Shown in pieces: positions 23,837-36,603 of a stretch of DNA of 64,000 bases (position 1 is the stretch's first letter; each line of letters starts with the position of its first letter). The notes below the pieces were generated by a model, which saw only the letters and a program-made list of their open reading frames with translations, was not told the DNA's origin and searched no databases. A program made the translations under genes and the position numbers. The DNA is from Calendula officinalis. Taxonomy: Eukaryota > Streptophyta > Magnoliopsida > Asterales > Asteraceae. Location of the stretch: the NCBI GenBank assembly GCA_963853835.1, contig OY970822.1, forward strand, positions 20,865,058 to 20,929,057, written 5' to 3'.

Positions 23837-26176
23837 AACAGCCTTAAGAGGTGTCTTTAACATGCATAAAATTCTTGTACATTCATTGATCAAGAATGAA
23901 ATTCCTAAAATTCAAGGGGCGATTACATTAATTTTGCAATTTTTTGTGCATGTTTTAGCTTTTTATTGGCTGTCATTATCATTTTTTGTTATCTTATTTA
24001 CAACTTTCAAAAGAATGATTGGCAGTTTGTAAGGGAAAAAATGAAACCCAACCTGAATTCTGAATCGTAAAACAAGTCGATTCACAAAAGCTTCTGTTTC
24101 CGACATTCGTGTCTAGTGACATTACAGTTGCATTCTCGACTTGTTTCAGGAATCCGAGAACACGAACCACCAAATCCGAGAGTACTGAATTCCCTCTTAC
24201 ATTCACTTCCAAATCCACAATTCGTGACTCTGAAGTCGATTCTCCAACATTTGCGATTCTGACGTTTAGTCTGTTTTCAGAAAAGCTAACCGAATACTGA
24301 TTACGCACAGCCTCCAAAATCTTGTTTCTTTTGTTAAGCACCTCAATTTCAGACTTGAAAGAAGTTATGTACTCCTTTGTGTTTGATAGAACTGCCGCTT
24401 TATCCTTCTAAAATCATAGTTCCTCATAAAAAATCATGATTAACATAAATAGTATGTTCTTTAGAAGCAAAATGAACATTTAAGACCTACATATATGTAT
24501 AGTCGGCTAAGTATTTAAGTTGTGAACCATATTAACATTGAAATCAAGTTCAGTTAAAAGATATGAAACTCCTAATTGAAGCTGAGTGTGAGTTTCAGTT
24601 TTTTATATTTACATTTTGGTTAAAGAAAAAAATGAATATGAGTTTTATGAAATGGAAAATGATTGTAAAGTAATTAATACCTGGAGGAAGCAATGACCTC
24701 AAAGCTTGGAAGCTGTCATTAATTTTCTCTCTTCTCTTTCGCTCGGATATCATGTGATGAAGTTGATTGCTTGCGGGTCGAGTCATTTGACTTTGTTCAT
24801 GTGCTCGAGCTTCACTTAGAAGAATGAAAGTGATCTTCGGTTGTCTACCTCGTTGTTTTGCAGGACCTAAAAATGATGGATATCTCTGAAAGGCACTAGC
24901 AATGCGAGGGGTTTGAAGGACGAAGAAGATGCATGCAAGAATTGCTCTTGTGATTGCAGCTTCTTCATGTTGTCTTGAAGGTATCATTTGAGTGGTTCTT
25001 ATTTGATTTAAAGCAGGATCTTCTGTTGAAGTTGTTTGGAGCATGTTGTAGAGAAAAGGGGAGTATTTGTCCATAGATAATGATCTTAAAGAAGATGACG
25101 CCCGAGCTTGATTAAGAGGCATTTCTTGCTGGAAATCCCCCTGCTTCAACTCAAATTAATCTGACCCATTCAAAAGAATGGTACGTAACCAAAAGAAAAA
25201 CAAAGGAAATCTTTTGAAAGAAGGTAATTAATGAGATTTCTTACTAATTCGGAGGCATGCCAAGCTCAATCTCTCCATTCTTGCACCCCATAAAAACTGC
25301 AGTCTGCAATCAAGTTTGTGATCATAATTTTTATGCCTAATTGTGTCATGTATGCATTATGTTTAAAAAAAAATGTTAATACTAATATAGACCGGTTTTA
25401 GCCATTCCATATCTAGTTTGATCTTAATATACACATTTGACGTCCTACCTTAATACTTGCTTCCTGCAAGTAAAATAGGGAATTGCACATTAGCTTCAAA
25501 TCTTGCATGCATGCCTCAAGAAAAACATTTTTAACATGAACATAATAAATACACAACAAAATAATGAATATTTTATCTAACTTAATATTGTAATTAATGT
25601 CGTAATTACTTGATAAAACTGTAATTGTGCTGAATTTGATGCCAAATTTAAAAGCTCCACCCCTCTACGCTCCATGTACTTAAGATTGTGAACGAATGCA
25701 AACCCTGGAACACCTCTATATACACATAGAAATGAATCAATATGATTAAGTTAACATATAATGTATATACTCGCTATATATAATTAGGAAAAAGGTTGCA
25801 GTTTTCTTCTTAATTACCCATTGTAATTTTCAATGAAGAATATTGATTTCTGGTAGTTAAGAAAAGACCTCATGGCAAGACTCCCAGATGATGAACTTGC
25901 TTCTTCTTTGTATACTCCATCAATAAAGGTCAAACAACTGTTATTTTTGCATGGGTGTATCAGATGATTAAATGCCCATATAAAACTGTATATGTTTGAA
26001 TATAAATTAAAACGTATATATAAATAATAAATTCGATTTGAGGTAGCATGAGATATGTACTTGGAAGGATGGGGAAAGTGAGACCAGAGGCAAACATAAC
26101 TGAAACCAAACGAATCGATGATTTGTTGAAACAAACTAGATCTTTGGGTTTTCTCCAGATCGAAAATGGACTCCAT

Positions 26177-27793
26177 TTTCACAGAATTGAGTTAGTGTAC
26201 TACTATACAAATTGAAATCTTCTTGTGTTAGGGTTAGTCAATATATATACATACATACATGTGCACATATGTATGTATAAAGATAGAATTGAGAATATCA
26301 GTTGGTGATGATTTTGTCATGTGGAAATTCATCCTTATTGGAGCTTCTTTGATCATGATTTCTTCCATTGATGGTCCATTATGTGAACACACTAATTTAA
26401 TCACACTTGAAAGAGAAAGAGAAAGGTCGATGAAGATGCAGAAAAGTGTATGGAAGATGAATATGATATAATTAAATGGTTTTTTGTTTCCTATATGTAT
26501 AGTGTGTGTGTGTATATACCAAGGTCTCTTTCACTCTTTTTCTTTGAAGTTTCTAATTATTAATTTACTTTTACTATTAGAATGTATATATGTGGATCAA
26601 GTTTTTTGGTTGGAAGAGAAAGTTCTTAAAAGTGGGACCTACTTTGAGTTTCAACATGCATCAACATCACAGTGTCCTTTGTATTAAAACCATATTAATG
26701 AGACAAAATAACTTTAAAATAGTTTTAACATGAATACCACACTGTAGGCTCTTAGTATTACATTGTCTTTGGGTGTATGTTATGGCTTTTTTAGCATTAT
26801 TTTTGGCTTAATTATTAGCTTTTTCATAAGTCCCATCCCACTAGTTCCGGTCCAGAGTTTGAGCTTATTTTGTAGAAATTAAATACACTTTTATAAGTTT
26901 ATCAATCTACTAGTTTATCTCCTTGTTACCTTGTTCATTGTTTTTAGTATTTTATTAAATAAGCTAATTCAAATACTTTCACTTATTAGCTTATAATATA
27001 TAATAAACTAAAATAAACACTTTAGCAATAAGTTTATCAATGCGTGTATTTCTAGTTGTTCATTTCTAATTTTAACGGAAATATGAGACCTTAATGGTCA
27101 TATGTGTAGCTTATTATTCTTTCTTTGTCTCCTTGAAATAGATCGAGCAGATTCACATTGTATTATGTTTATGTTAATCACATATTAAGTTTGTCAAATT
27201 TTGACTTTAAACATAATATATATGAGTTGTTTCAAATAAAGATTACTAAAAAATTAAAACTCACACAAATATGAGTTAAAACAACTACCATTTGGGTCGT
27301 ATCCCCTAGAAAAGTATCTTTAGGGAATTGAGATGTTGAATCTTAGGGGGCCTGGAGCCAGCCAAGATTAGAAAAGTAGTGAGCGAGTCAAAGGTCATCA
27401 ACTCAAGATTTTTCCAAGAGCAGTCAAGGAGGGTGGATGGCGATTTCTGCCACCTATATATATTTTTCTCTATTTCTAATATACATTTTATTATATTAAT
27501 TATACACTAGCACAGAAAATCTTTTAATACTACGTGTTATACCTTCAACATCTTAAGTTAACTTAAACGTACAAAATGCTATCCCCACTTTCTGAATAAA
27601 ATCAAGTTCTCAGGATTAATTAAATAATTATTAGCTAATACAATTTTAATATTTTAATTGGAGAATGAATATGATTAGTAGACCCGAGAACTGAACCATT
27701 TTATAGAATACAGTTCAAATAAATTAGGTATAGACCTGATTGGCCAAAATAGTAATTGGAACAAGTTTTTGCCATGAGGATGTATAAATAATA
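26177..27793. other. Upstream region of the bHLH gene and intergenic DNA
   Basis: AT-rich with TATATATACATACATACAT near 26239-26258, a possible TATA region on the minus strand. Stretch 27290-27460 has higher GC but no recognisable protein in either direction. No gene supported. Confidence 0.5.
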
Positions 27794-27987
27794 CTCCCTC
27801 CGTCCCAAATTTATTGTCTACCACAAAAAGTACACAGTTTAAGAAAAATACATTAATTATATTATGTCACCAATCAAAATTTCTCTTTCCCACTTAAACG
27901 TTTTTTGATTGGTTGAAATTTAAGAAAGAGAGTCTTTGTGGGACAAACTAAAATAGTATACTAGAGAATAAAGATTGGACGAGGGAG
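27794..27987. mobile_element. Stowaway MITE, 194 bp
   Basis: Ends CTCCCTCCGTCCCAAATTTA and ...GGACGAGGGAG, flanked by TA. A different subfamily from the 313-bp copies. Confidence 0.88.
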
Positions 27988-28273
27988 TATCTTTTTATCT
28001 TTCGATGTATACCTTTAAAAACATACTATTAAGTGGTTTAGTACATCAAACATAAGTTTGAAAATACGACAATAGATAAGCATGTCCTCAGTGAAAATGT
28101 GGTTGTGTGTCACAATAATAACATACATTATAGCATAATTTATCAAAATTAAAATGTTCAACAGGGTATTTAAGACTGTTTGAGAACCACAAAACAGTTG
28201 CTTCTAGTCATCATACATTTGTAGCAGTTTATAAAGTTTGGCCGTTGGTCAAAGAAAAACTGTCAATGGAGCT

Positions 28274-30824
28274 TCAAAAAGTCATGCAGCAGGGACCTTT
28301 TTTCCCATCTTCAATGAAGTAAATAGCTGTTTCGGGAACCTAAATATATTCAATTGCAGTAATAATTAGTTGTTTATATACATTTGTTTTGTCAAAATTA
28401 CACAAATGGTACTTATGGTTTGTCAAAAATTTCTCATTTGATCCTTAAGTTTCCTTAACTATCGCCCCTTGTCATACTTTAGGTCCTTAAACTTCAGTCC
28501 AACACAGTGTTAAAATCACCCACGTGCAACACAGCAGAATAGTAATTTTAACACGGTGTGTTGGACAGACGTTTGGGTTAAGGACCAAAAGCATGACAAG
28601 GGGTGATATTTAAGGACCATTGGTGAAATTTTTGAAAGTTAAGGACCAAACAGGGAAACTTTTGGCAAACTACAAGATAAAAAATACTCGCCATTTTGTA
28701 ATTTATAGAGTTGGTAATAAACTCAATTACTAAATGGGTCGATTCGGGCTGTCTTCTCCAACCAGACAACGGGTCAAGTTAATAAATTTAGCTAATAAGA
28801 AAACGGGTCAAATGGCCTGAAAGTCGCCAAAATGTATTCATATGCTTACAACATCCCAAGTCATTTTATCTAAAAAATAAATTATATTATTATTTCCACA
28901 ATATAGTTTTTGTAACCATAATATTTTAATTATCTATAAAATTCAAAAAAGAAAACGTGTTTGGACCGGAACTCGTTATGACCCATTATCTAACTTGCTC
29001 TCCCCACCCATTTTTCCACCACTAGTAGTAGGAATTAGGTCAATTTACAATATATATTATACTGATAAGCTAAATAATTTATTTTTAAAAAAATAGGGTT
29101 TCAGAAAGTGAACTTATAAAAGAAAAGATAAGAAATATTTAATTACGTCATGCCAAGTATCTGTAATGAATTCCACGATATCATATGCTATATCCCCCTG
29201 TACATCAATCTGATCTTTCTCAGTTGGACCCTGAGAAAAACAATTCAAAATTTTCCAATTATTAAACAACAAATTTAATCACTAAAATCTTAAATCCTGT
29301 AGGCATATAAAAATCATACCTTGACTACAGAAGCTCCAGTTGCAAATTTCTTTCCAAGCTTCTTTGAAGCATCACTCAGTTTAACACCTGGAATTTATAG
29401 TTATAATTAATAAAAATCATAAAATGGGTAATAATTGATGGGGTATTATTATTAAACTTACCAAAAAGCTCGAGACCTTTAATGGTGGTAATAGATTTAC
29501 GCTTGTTACGGGTTACCTTTTCAATTATAACTTCTTGTTTCTCCTGCAACAAAAGGTATAATACCTTCAGTTGAGACTAAATGTTTTCAGGTTTAAATGT
29601 ATGGTAGATACATTGCAAGTTTTAAGATACATTTGTATGTACATAAACTTTACATAAAAGTGTATAATCTGTACCTTCTTTTTTATCTTTCCACCTGGAA
29701 GTCGTTTTACTGGCTCTTGCTTTGGTAGTGAAGAACCTGAAATTGATTAAAACAAGAATTCAACACAATTAGAGTCTAAACAATTAAAAGCATGAAGTTA
29801 GAAAAATAATGTATATAATATTTCACAAAGCCATACGAAAATAATTTTTATTTCACTAATAAACCAAAAATATGTATATGAAGTGCATAAGCCACGTAAT
29901 AATTAAGACTGCATATATTTTCTTGCAACGGTTCTTTATTATGCCGAAAAAACATACATTTTTTCAATGGAATATGCTTGTTGTAGAAATATGGAATTTG
30001 GGGATATGAGAGGGAAAACTTTAGTCAATATTACCCATCAAATGAATAATAAAAACAATAATACTTAACCAAATCATAATAAAAACACTCAAACTAAGGC
30101 ATAATTGTGGTAACAAGTAACCAACTTTTGTACATTTCTCTTTTAGGCATCGTATCTTTATAAACCACAAACAAGCGATTATATTTTTATGGATTTTGCC
30201 AACCATAGCCCTAAGAAAACCATCAACTGTTGTAAAAAATAACCCCTTGTTTCTAGTTTTTAATATAAGAAAACTAAAAGACAAATTAACCCTTCACATA
30301 ATATGCAAAATATTTCACAATTTCTCCTTCAACAGTATCTTATAAGTAGCTCATCAAATCCAAGCATAACCAATTCGCACATAATTAAACTTTTGTCACT
30401 AATGTAAACTACAATATGATACTGCAAAACTGGATTAAAACAACAATAATTCACAAAACCCAACAATCAGAATTACCAGAAGGTCCAGTGCCATCTGTGA
30501 TTGAAGTCGATTGTAGTTGATCTGAAACTCTATCAGCTTCCTTCGAATCTGATTCTAAATCATTTGACAAAATTAGTTTACAAACTTTAGCACAAAAATT
30601 AAACACACATAAATAAAGAAGATACAATCAAAGTTATAGATATTAGAGAACAATGATAAAGGTAAACCCTTTATACCTTGAATAAGATTTGGGTAAATTT
30701 GCGGTGCGTGCTGGATTAACCAGGGTTTGCATTTTTCAAAATCGGATCCAAATTCACAGTATTCACCAGGTAACCCACAAACACCACAGTACAAAACTTG
30801 AACCGGTTGAGGTTTATCCGCCAT
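28274..30824 (-). CDS. DENR: DENR homologue (density-regulated, SUI1-domain translation factor), seven exons
   Basis: DENR with its partner MCT-1 acts on 40S ribosomes in re-initiation and recycling. Exons: 30824-30677, 30554-30477, 29736-29675, 29543-29462, 29387-29320, 29230-29147 and 28339-28274, all GT-AG and in frame; 195 residues as encoded. The N-terminus MADKPQPVQVLYCGVCGLP then EYCEFGSDFEKCKPWL carries the conserved cysteines. A basic linker (KRLPGGKIKKK) leads to the SUI1 domain, with EKQEVIIEKVTRNKRKSITT, KGLELFGVKLSDASKKLGKK and FATGASVVKG. Last exon: VPETAIYFIEDGKK. There the expected short Val-Pro-Ala-Ala end is replaced by GPCCMTF, because an A run is one base longer than family sequence predicts; an in-frame stop in the expected frame is at 28282-28284. 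A MULE MITE sits in the last intron. Confidence 0.94.
28395..28705. mobile_element. MULE-like foldback MITE in DENR intron 6
   Basis: About 310 bp, arms of about 145 bp. Left arm has GGTTTGTCAAAAATTTCTC and CGCCCCTTGTCAT; the right arm has their complements. Ends are approximate; no ORF. Confidence 0.75.
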
Positions 30825-31103
30825 TGATGAAGATCGATTGTTAGGGTTTAGAAATTACCTATTTGGAATTCAGCGATTTCTTTTTCTATCTTTTTTTCGG
30901 GTGAAGGGTTTTTGCTGTAGAGTGTAGACTTTGAAGAACTAACGCAAATAATTAACAGAAGTTGCACTTACAGCAAACGACGTCGTACCAGTATGACTAA
31001 TAAGAATTTTTTTATTGTTATTTTGGTTCAAACGCTGTTAAAATTTTAAACCCACTTACTTAATTGTTATTTTTAACCACAAATCTTAATCTATTACTTC
31101 TAT

Positions 31104-31337
31104 TAGGGTTATGATCAAGTGAAAATTAAAAAATTAATGAGGACTGTAAGTATAATTCTTAACTAATTATTTTAAAAAATTTAAATCATTGTCAGAAATT
31201 TTAGATATTTATTAGTAAACATCTTTTAGACAATGATTTAAAATTTATGAAAATTATCCAATTTTTTTAAAGATGGGTTGGTTGAGACTTATCCTTACAG
31301 TCCTCATTATAATTTGAGCCCTCACCTGATCTCACTT
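31104..31337. mobile_element. Foldback MITE upstream of DENR
   Basis: Arms of about 60 bp share AATGAGGACTGTAAG and CAATGATTTAAA (opposite strands). Ends approximate, target duplication not resolved. Confidence 0.6.
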
Positions 31338-31487
31338 CTCTATTAGTAAATACTATTTATATATGCTACATTAGTATTTGAACGCACGACTATAAGAATG
31401 AGAGACATACTACCAAAAGCCTTTTGGTCCACATACTTAACTCATTTTCGTAATAAAATCCCTTCACTTTTACTTTATCTTAATTAA

Positions 31488-31515
31488 CTAGATTATAACC
31501 TGTGAAATTCACGGA
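31488..31515 (-). mobile_element. Candidate Helitron 3' terminus (minus strand)
   Basis: On the minus strand: hairpin CCGTGAATTTCACAGG, then TTATAAT and CTAG, with T following, which matches the Helitron 3'-end rule. The 5' end was not found. Confidence 0.45.
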
Positions 31516-33062
31516 TGGTCGTAATTTAGTTGAATATAAATTTTATAGGATAAAAAAATTAAACATTAATTGTATGGGAATTACATACTCCGTATAAGAT
31601 AAGAAGACATGTAAACATGAGAAATTTTGCAAATTACATAATAAGAAAAGAAATGATGGAAATATAATAAAAACTAAACACTAAATAAAACATTACTAAA
31701 AAGTGTTTAATATAAAAAGAACAATTTCTTTAACATAAATTTCTAAAGACTTGCTTAGATACAATGTCCTCTATAAAGAAATGAAATATTGGGGAAGAGT
31801 GGAAGAGCTATCAAAAGAAACATATATTGGGTTGGCATCGCCAGTTGTGCACATCGTTGGCACCGTCCGCCACTTTGTCCGCCGGTTGAGTGCTCGCCAT
31901 TTTACCTAACATTTTCCCCTTAGTTTCCATCATTTTACCTACTATCTATGAAACCCTAGGTACGTAAACTGTTTTGGCTCTATTACGCCTTTATATCCAC
32001 GGTATGATTTCTAAATTCATTCGCTGCAATTAAACATCCGTGTATACGATAATCCATCAATAAATGTTAATAATGTTAAGCATGAATGTGAGGACGTATT
32101 TGATATTGTCAGAATGCTAACTCAATGCGAAGATTGTTGACATTTGGTTTTGAAAGTTGATTCATATATGAGAAAGGAAGTGTTTAATCTGTACATGAAT
32201 GTGCTTATAAATTGAATTGATTATATAGGAGTTAATTGAATCATTTTTTTTATCTCGCGGTATGGTTTTTTTTACTGAAATATCTTTAAGTTTTAATTGT
32301 GATGCAATGAAACAATACGTTGATTTTAATTTGTACATGAATGAGTTTGATTATTTAATTGTGATGCACAGACTAAATTGAAATGCTGCAAAACGAAGGG
32401 AGGAGACTACAAAATGCAAGTGTGAATTTTATGGAAGTTTCTTACTTTTTTTGTTTACAAATTATATGTTAAAGAGCTTACTTCGTAAATATTGTTTTTT
32501 GAAGTATGTAACTTGGCTTATAGTTAATATGGGGCTATGCTTTGATGTTATGGTTTTCAGATAGTTCTTTAGGGTTGTGTACTTTAGTGCAACCTATAAA
32601 ACGTAATTTGTCCTAATGTAACTATGGAACTCAATTGCATGATCAACGATTTTTCTAATTTTTGAATTCGTCAGCTAAAGTATGGTTGGGGTACTGCAAT
32701 CTTACATACTGGAACAGAAACTAAAACCGAATCAATGTGAATCTCTTGCATTTTGAACTTAAAAGTCCAAAATCTTCGGTGCACAATTTATTTCTTTAAA
32801 AAAAAGGTAGACTAGCGGAAGAGCTTCGACATTATCATTACCCCTCACCTAGAAAACCAGAAATTATATATATAACCTTTCATACAAAGTCCATACAAAA
32901 CACCTACCATACAACAACACAACACAACCCTACCAAAATTAAAATCTGCCAAACACAAATCTACAAATTCAGTGCATACTTTATAGTCTTTATTAGATAT
33001 TATTATGCTTCAATTTTACTAATTTAGAACTTCGATTTTTTTTTATTGTTTTTATATGCAAG
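31516..33062. other. Non-coding stretch, probably Helitron interior
   Basis: No gene recognised. A 32-bp segment with CCCTAGGTACGTAAACTGTTTTGG at about 31950 recurs near 34140 just before the plus-strand Helitron end. Confidence 0.4.
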
Positions 33063-33332
33063 GGTCTTTTAACATTTCTCAAAAAGGAATGTGAAAGAAC
33101 TTGGTGCTACTATCATTATCATATATGGTACACATACATTGATGGTCTTGAGAATTGGCCATCACATATTGTAAGCTTTTTTTTAATCATTATTATGCAT
33201 TTATTAAAACTAATCTTGATATTGTGGTTACAAAACTTATTTTCTTTGTTTTAGGTTTATGTTGCCCATGGGAAGTTGCAGTTAGCATCTACTGTGGAAG
33301 ATGTAAAAAAGATGGGGTATCTGTCTTTAATG
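33063..33332 (+). pseudogene. Two exon-like frames, probably a captured gene fragment
   Basis: Exon A 33063-33170 (LLTFLKKECERTWCYYHYHI then WYTYIDGLENWPSHI) and exon B 33255-33332 (VYVAHGKLQLASTVEDVKKM then GYLSLM) join in phase 0 over a GTAAGC...TTTTAG intron; exon B ends at a GTGAGT donor. Amino-acid use is protein-like. I do not recognise the family. A Helitron 3' end about 880 bp downstream suggests capture. Confidence 0.5.
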
Positions 33333-34184
33333 GTGAGTTTACACATTGCACTAATAGTAGGTCAAATTAACTAATTTTGAAGTTCAAAGTGAATCAAGTT
33401 GCTTCATTTCCTAGATAAATTTGATAACTAGGACAAAAGCACACTATAGCAATGGTTGAGGAAAGAACGAAAGGAAGAGAGGAAAAGAAGGAAAGATAGA
33501 AACGCAAACATGCTTCCAGAATTTTATAGACGTTTTGATGGCGCTCGGGTTACGGCCTACCTGGTTCGTGTGGTCAACAATGGGTGGGCTGTTGGAAGGC
33601 TCAATTTAAGCGTTGCTGGTGAAGAGAATTTTGTATACTAGTTTAAATAGGGTTATAAGGCAATTGTCAAAATTGTTACCCACACTATAAAAACATAAGA
33701 ATGAAAAGGATGGAATTTTACCCACATAATGAGAACAAGTAATTTACGAATGATTGTAAAAAAATAAGCCAACACATAGTCAAACTCCTAAATTGGTCAA
33801 ATGGATCAAACTGGCTAGTGACTGTCAAATTTGTTAAATGGATCAAACTGGTCAATACTATTTTAATCTCATTCCCATATATCCTTTATTAGGCAGCTTA
33901 GTGCAATTTAAACAACTTACCCATTTTTCCTAAATTTATCTTGTCTTGGTAAGTATCATGTTAAGCCCTTGATCTTATAAACAAGTACAAAGAGTGAAAT
34001 ATTTAAAGAAGATTTATTTCGTCTTTAACTTAATTTTGTAGATTATTCATATATAACAAAATACTTATTCGTTATTTTCAATAATAATTGACTATATAAT
34101 TTCCTACTTTTTTCATTGTTATGTATTCTATATTTATGAAACCCTAGGTACGTGAACTATTTTGGCAATATATCTTGAAGCATG

Positions 34185-34214
34185 CCCGCTCAATCGGGCG
34201 GGTTTTGAAACTAG
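34185..34214 (+). mobile_element. Helitron 3' terminus
   Basis: GC-rich hairpin GCCCGCTCAATCGGGCGGG followed after 8 bases by CTAG and then T in the flank, the classic plant Helitron 3' end. The 5' TC end was not located, so the element length is unknown. Confidence 0.7.
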
Positions 34215-34428
34215 TTTTCTATAAGAGCTACTGTTATTGGATAACATAGTTTATATTCCTTTTGGGTAGAGATGTTAAATTTAGCTATTTTGGAACGCAC
34301 TTAAGTGTTATGAATCATAAACTTTTGTCTAACCAATTTGTTACCTTGCCTAATAAAAAAACTATTTTCATATGTTGATTTCATGTTTAATCGTCCAGGG
34401 TTCGATTAAGAGCATTAAAAAATTGAAT

Positions 34429-34501
34429 GTCTGAGCCCGGGTTCGAACCGGGGACCTCTAGTGTGTGAGACTAGCGTGATAACCGACTACACCACCCAGA
34501 C
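34429..34501 (-). tRNA. tRNA-Val (anticodon CAC)
   Basis: Seventy-three bases fold into a full cloverleaf. Acceptor strand GTCTGGG pairs with CTCAGAC with one G-T pair. Box A is GGTGTAGTCGG, box B GGTTCGAACCC. The anticodon stem CTAGT/ACTAG encloses CTCACAC, giving CAC (34465-34467). On its 3' side a TTTTTT run near 34413-34420 serves as Pol III terminator. It looks intact and functional. Confidence 0.95.
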
Positions 34502-35091
34502 AAGATGTTATTTACACTTATTTAAAGGAACATATACAATAGAGATCAATGGATCGTAATCGTATCATTGACCTAGTTATTTTTTCAAAACAAGATACTT
34601 TTGCATGTCTTTTTGGAATGCCTTAGGGGTGCTATAGAAGGATGTAAACATCAGTTCCCACTTGAATTTTTTTTAATGAAAGTGACATCAAATATATATA
34701 AATAAATACCTATATGATGCATATTATGTGTGTATATTGTTCATGCATTTGTTATCTACTACTTCGTATTATATTTTCTTTTTCTATTATAATATAATAT
34801 AGAAAAGTAATGATGTTGATATGGTATTTATAGTACATCGGGTTAAATATCTATATATAATGATACCCGTAAGAAATAGTGGGTCAATTCCTATAGTTTT
34901 GGGTTTTACATACAATTCTATAAATATATTGTTTTAAATATATATTTTCTTTAAGTACTTTCAGAATTATAAATAAAAGCCTGCAATAGCTAAAAGTAGA
35001 TTTGAAAAAAGTTAGAGAAAAATAAAGTTGTCTTTTTTATGACAAAAATAGCATGTTGATGAGTCCGTATTTCTCTAATCTTTGTCACTTA
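34502..35091. other. Intergenic, AT-rich
   Basis: Nothing recognised. Confidence 0.5.
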
Positions 35092-35721
35092 GGCCTCTCC
35101 CAACCCTTACCCGTCACTAAACCCATCACTAGCGTCACGTCATCGCATCCTTACTGACCCGCTACTAACACGGTCATGCCAACCCTACCCATCACTAACC
35201 CATCACTAAACACATCCTTTCCACATCATCTTTTCCACATCATCATTTTTTATTAAAAAAATAATTATAAAATAAATATATTACATTAGTTTAAAAATAC
35301 ATTGTTTAAATTAAATAAAAATAATAGTAAATTAAAAAATATTACATTTATTAAAATTTAAAGAACAAAAAAAGTTAATTTTTTTGAAAAAAAGTTATAT
35401 ATTTTATTATTAAAATAAATATATATAAAAAATATATATTAAAAAAATAAATTAAAAAAAACAGAAAAAAAGAAAAGATTTTTATTAAAATATATAAATT
35501 GTACAAGTTATAATGCTGGAGGTACAAGTCCACCACCCACCCCCCTCATCTTCCTCCTTCTCTCTCTCTCCCCGCCCTCTCTCTCCTCGCGCCGACGCCA
35601 TCCCGCCACCGTCCTCCTGCAGACGCCTTCCCACGACGCCGGCCCCCGACGTGTCCGTGCCAATGGCATCCCGCCCCGACGTGTCGAAGACGTGTCCCCG
35701 ACGTACCCGTTGGCAGCGGTC
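35092..35721. mobile_element. Tourist-like element, 630 bp, GACCNNTGCCAAC family
   Basis: Ends GGCCTCTCCCAACCC and, on the other strand, GACCGCTGCCAACGGG; TTA on both sides (35089-35091 and 35722-35724). AT-rich left half, GC-rich right half with CCCGACGTGTC repeats. The frames in the GC-rich half are compositional, not genes. Confidence 0.7.
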
Positions 35722-36603
35722 TTAACATGCTCAAAATAAACCTTTATAACTTTATTTATCAATGGGTTTTTCACGTGGTTTTATAAACTCCTTGTTTTTC
35801 TATAGCTTTTACGACTTTTTATATTAAAAAGTGTTGTATGCTATAAATAAATAAATAAAAGAAAAAGTTGAATCGGTTGTGTTAATTAGATATAAAAAAA
35901 TTTAAAAGGTTTTTTTCCATGTCTAAGGGTGCGATTCGATGTTGTTTTTGTTTCAAATCGGACGTACAATCGCAAATTTGGTTTTAAAAAAATGAAAACC
36001 GTGACTTATTGGTGATAATATTATTACTAGCATGTTAACTCCTTACTATAACTAACTAAAAAAAAGGGAGTTATCAAACCAGATGACAATCGAAGAAAAG
36101 ACCATTTAACATATTCTAGACCATCATTATGTCGACATATTAAGAAAAGTGATTGGTACGCCCAAACTAACAAACAAACATGATCTATGTTCATAGTGGC
36201 ACTATAATTTTCGGCAGTGATATCTACACGACAAAAACTATTCAACTCATCGTACTAGATAAGTTTTAAAACATATCAAAATATAAAATTATAAAGTAGT
36301 TTTTTATTATGTAAAAACTACTTATAATCATGATCTTCCAGAGTGGCACTAAGCAAATATTCACAATGGCACTAAGCAAATATAAAAATATTAAAATTAA
36401 CAATAGAAGCATTACAACACACCAAGCCACAAAAAGATCATTATTTCATACTCCAACATTTTGCACCACCATATTCACCTCGGGCCTCCGGCCGGCCAAA
36501 TTTAATACCAACAAAATAATCAAATGCCCAAATTACCCTTACATAAATCCGACTAAACAAGATGGATAACTAAAACTAAGGGTATTTTCGTCAAACAAAT
36601 TAA
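35722..36603. other. Intergenic, 3' side of the A70-like gene
   Basis: Nothing recognised apart from a short tandem TGGCACTAAGCAAATAT at about 36345-36380. Confidence 0.5.

Larger units (their letters stand above)
19743..26176 (-). pseudogene. BHLH041: bHLH041-like transcription factor gene with junction and frame defects
   Basis: bHLH041-type proteins are plant nuclear DNA-binding factors. Exons: 26176-26061 (MESIFDLEKTQRSS...), 25937-25818 (NCLTFIDGVYKEEASSSSG), 25715-25610 (GVPGFAFVHNLKYMERRGVE), 25463-25449 (EASIK), 25303-25245 (TAVFMGCKNGEIELGM), about 25149-24681 (holding HHMISERKRREKINDSFQAL, the basic helix with the E-R-R DNA contacts), 24407-24053 (second helix and ACT-like tail) and 19811-19743 (GSEWDESSFQEAVRRVVHDL). 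Exons 1-5 join in frame. Three later junctions do not. After exon 5 the good GTAAGA donor leaves phase 2 with a stop at once. Exon 6 ends in phase 1, but exon 7 reads only from phase 0. Exon 7 likewise does not match exon 8. The last intron would be 4.2 kb and hold several insertions. A young pseudogene, or an allele I model imperfectly. Confidence 0.72.

Noticed and set aside
35508..35774. Arg-rich proteins in both strands near 35.6 kb
   Set aside because: They come from the GC-rich half of a Tourist-like element and have no homology or start context.
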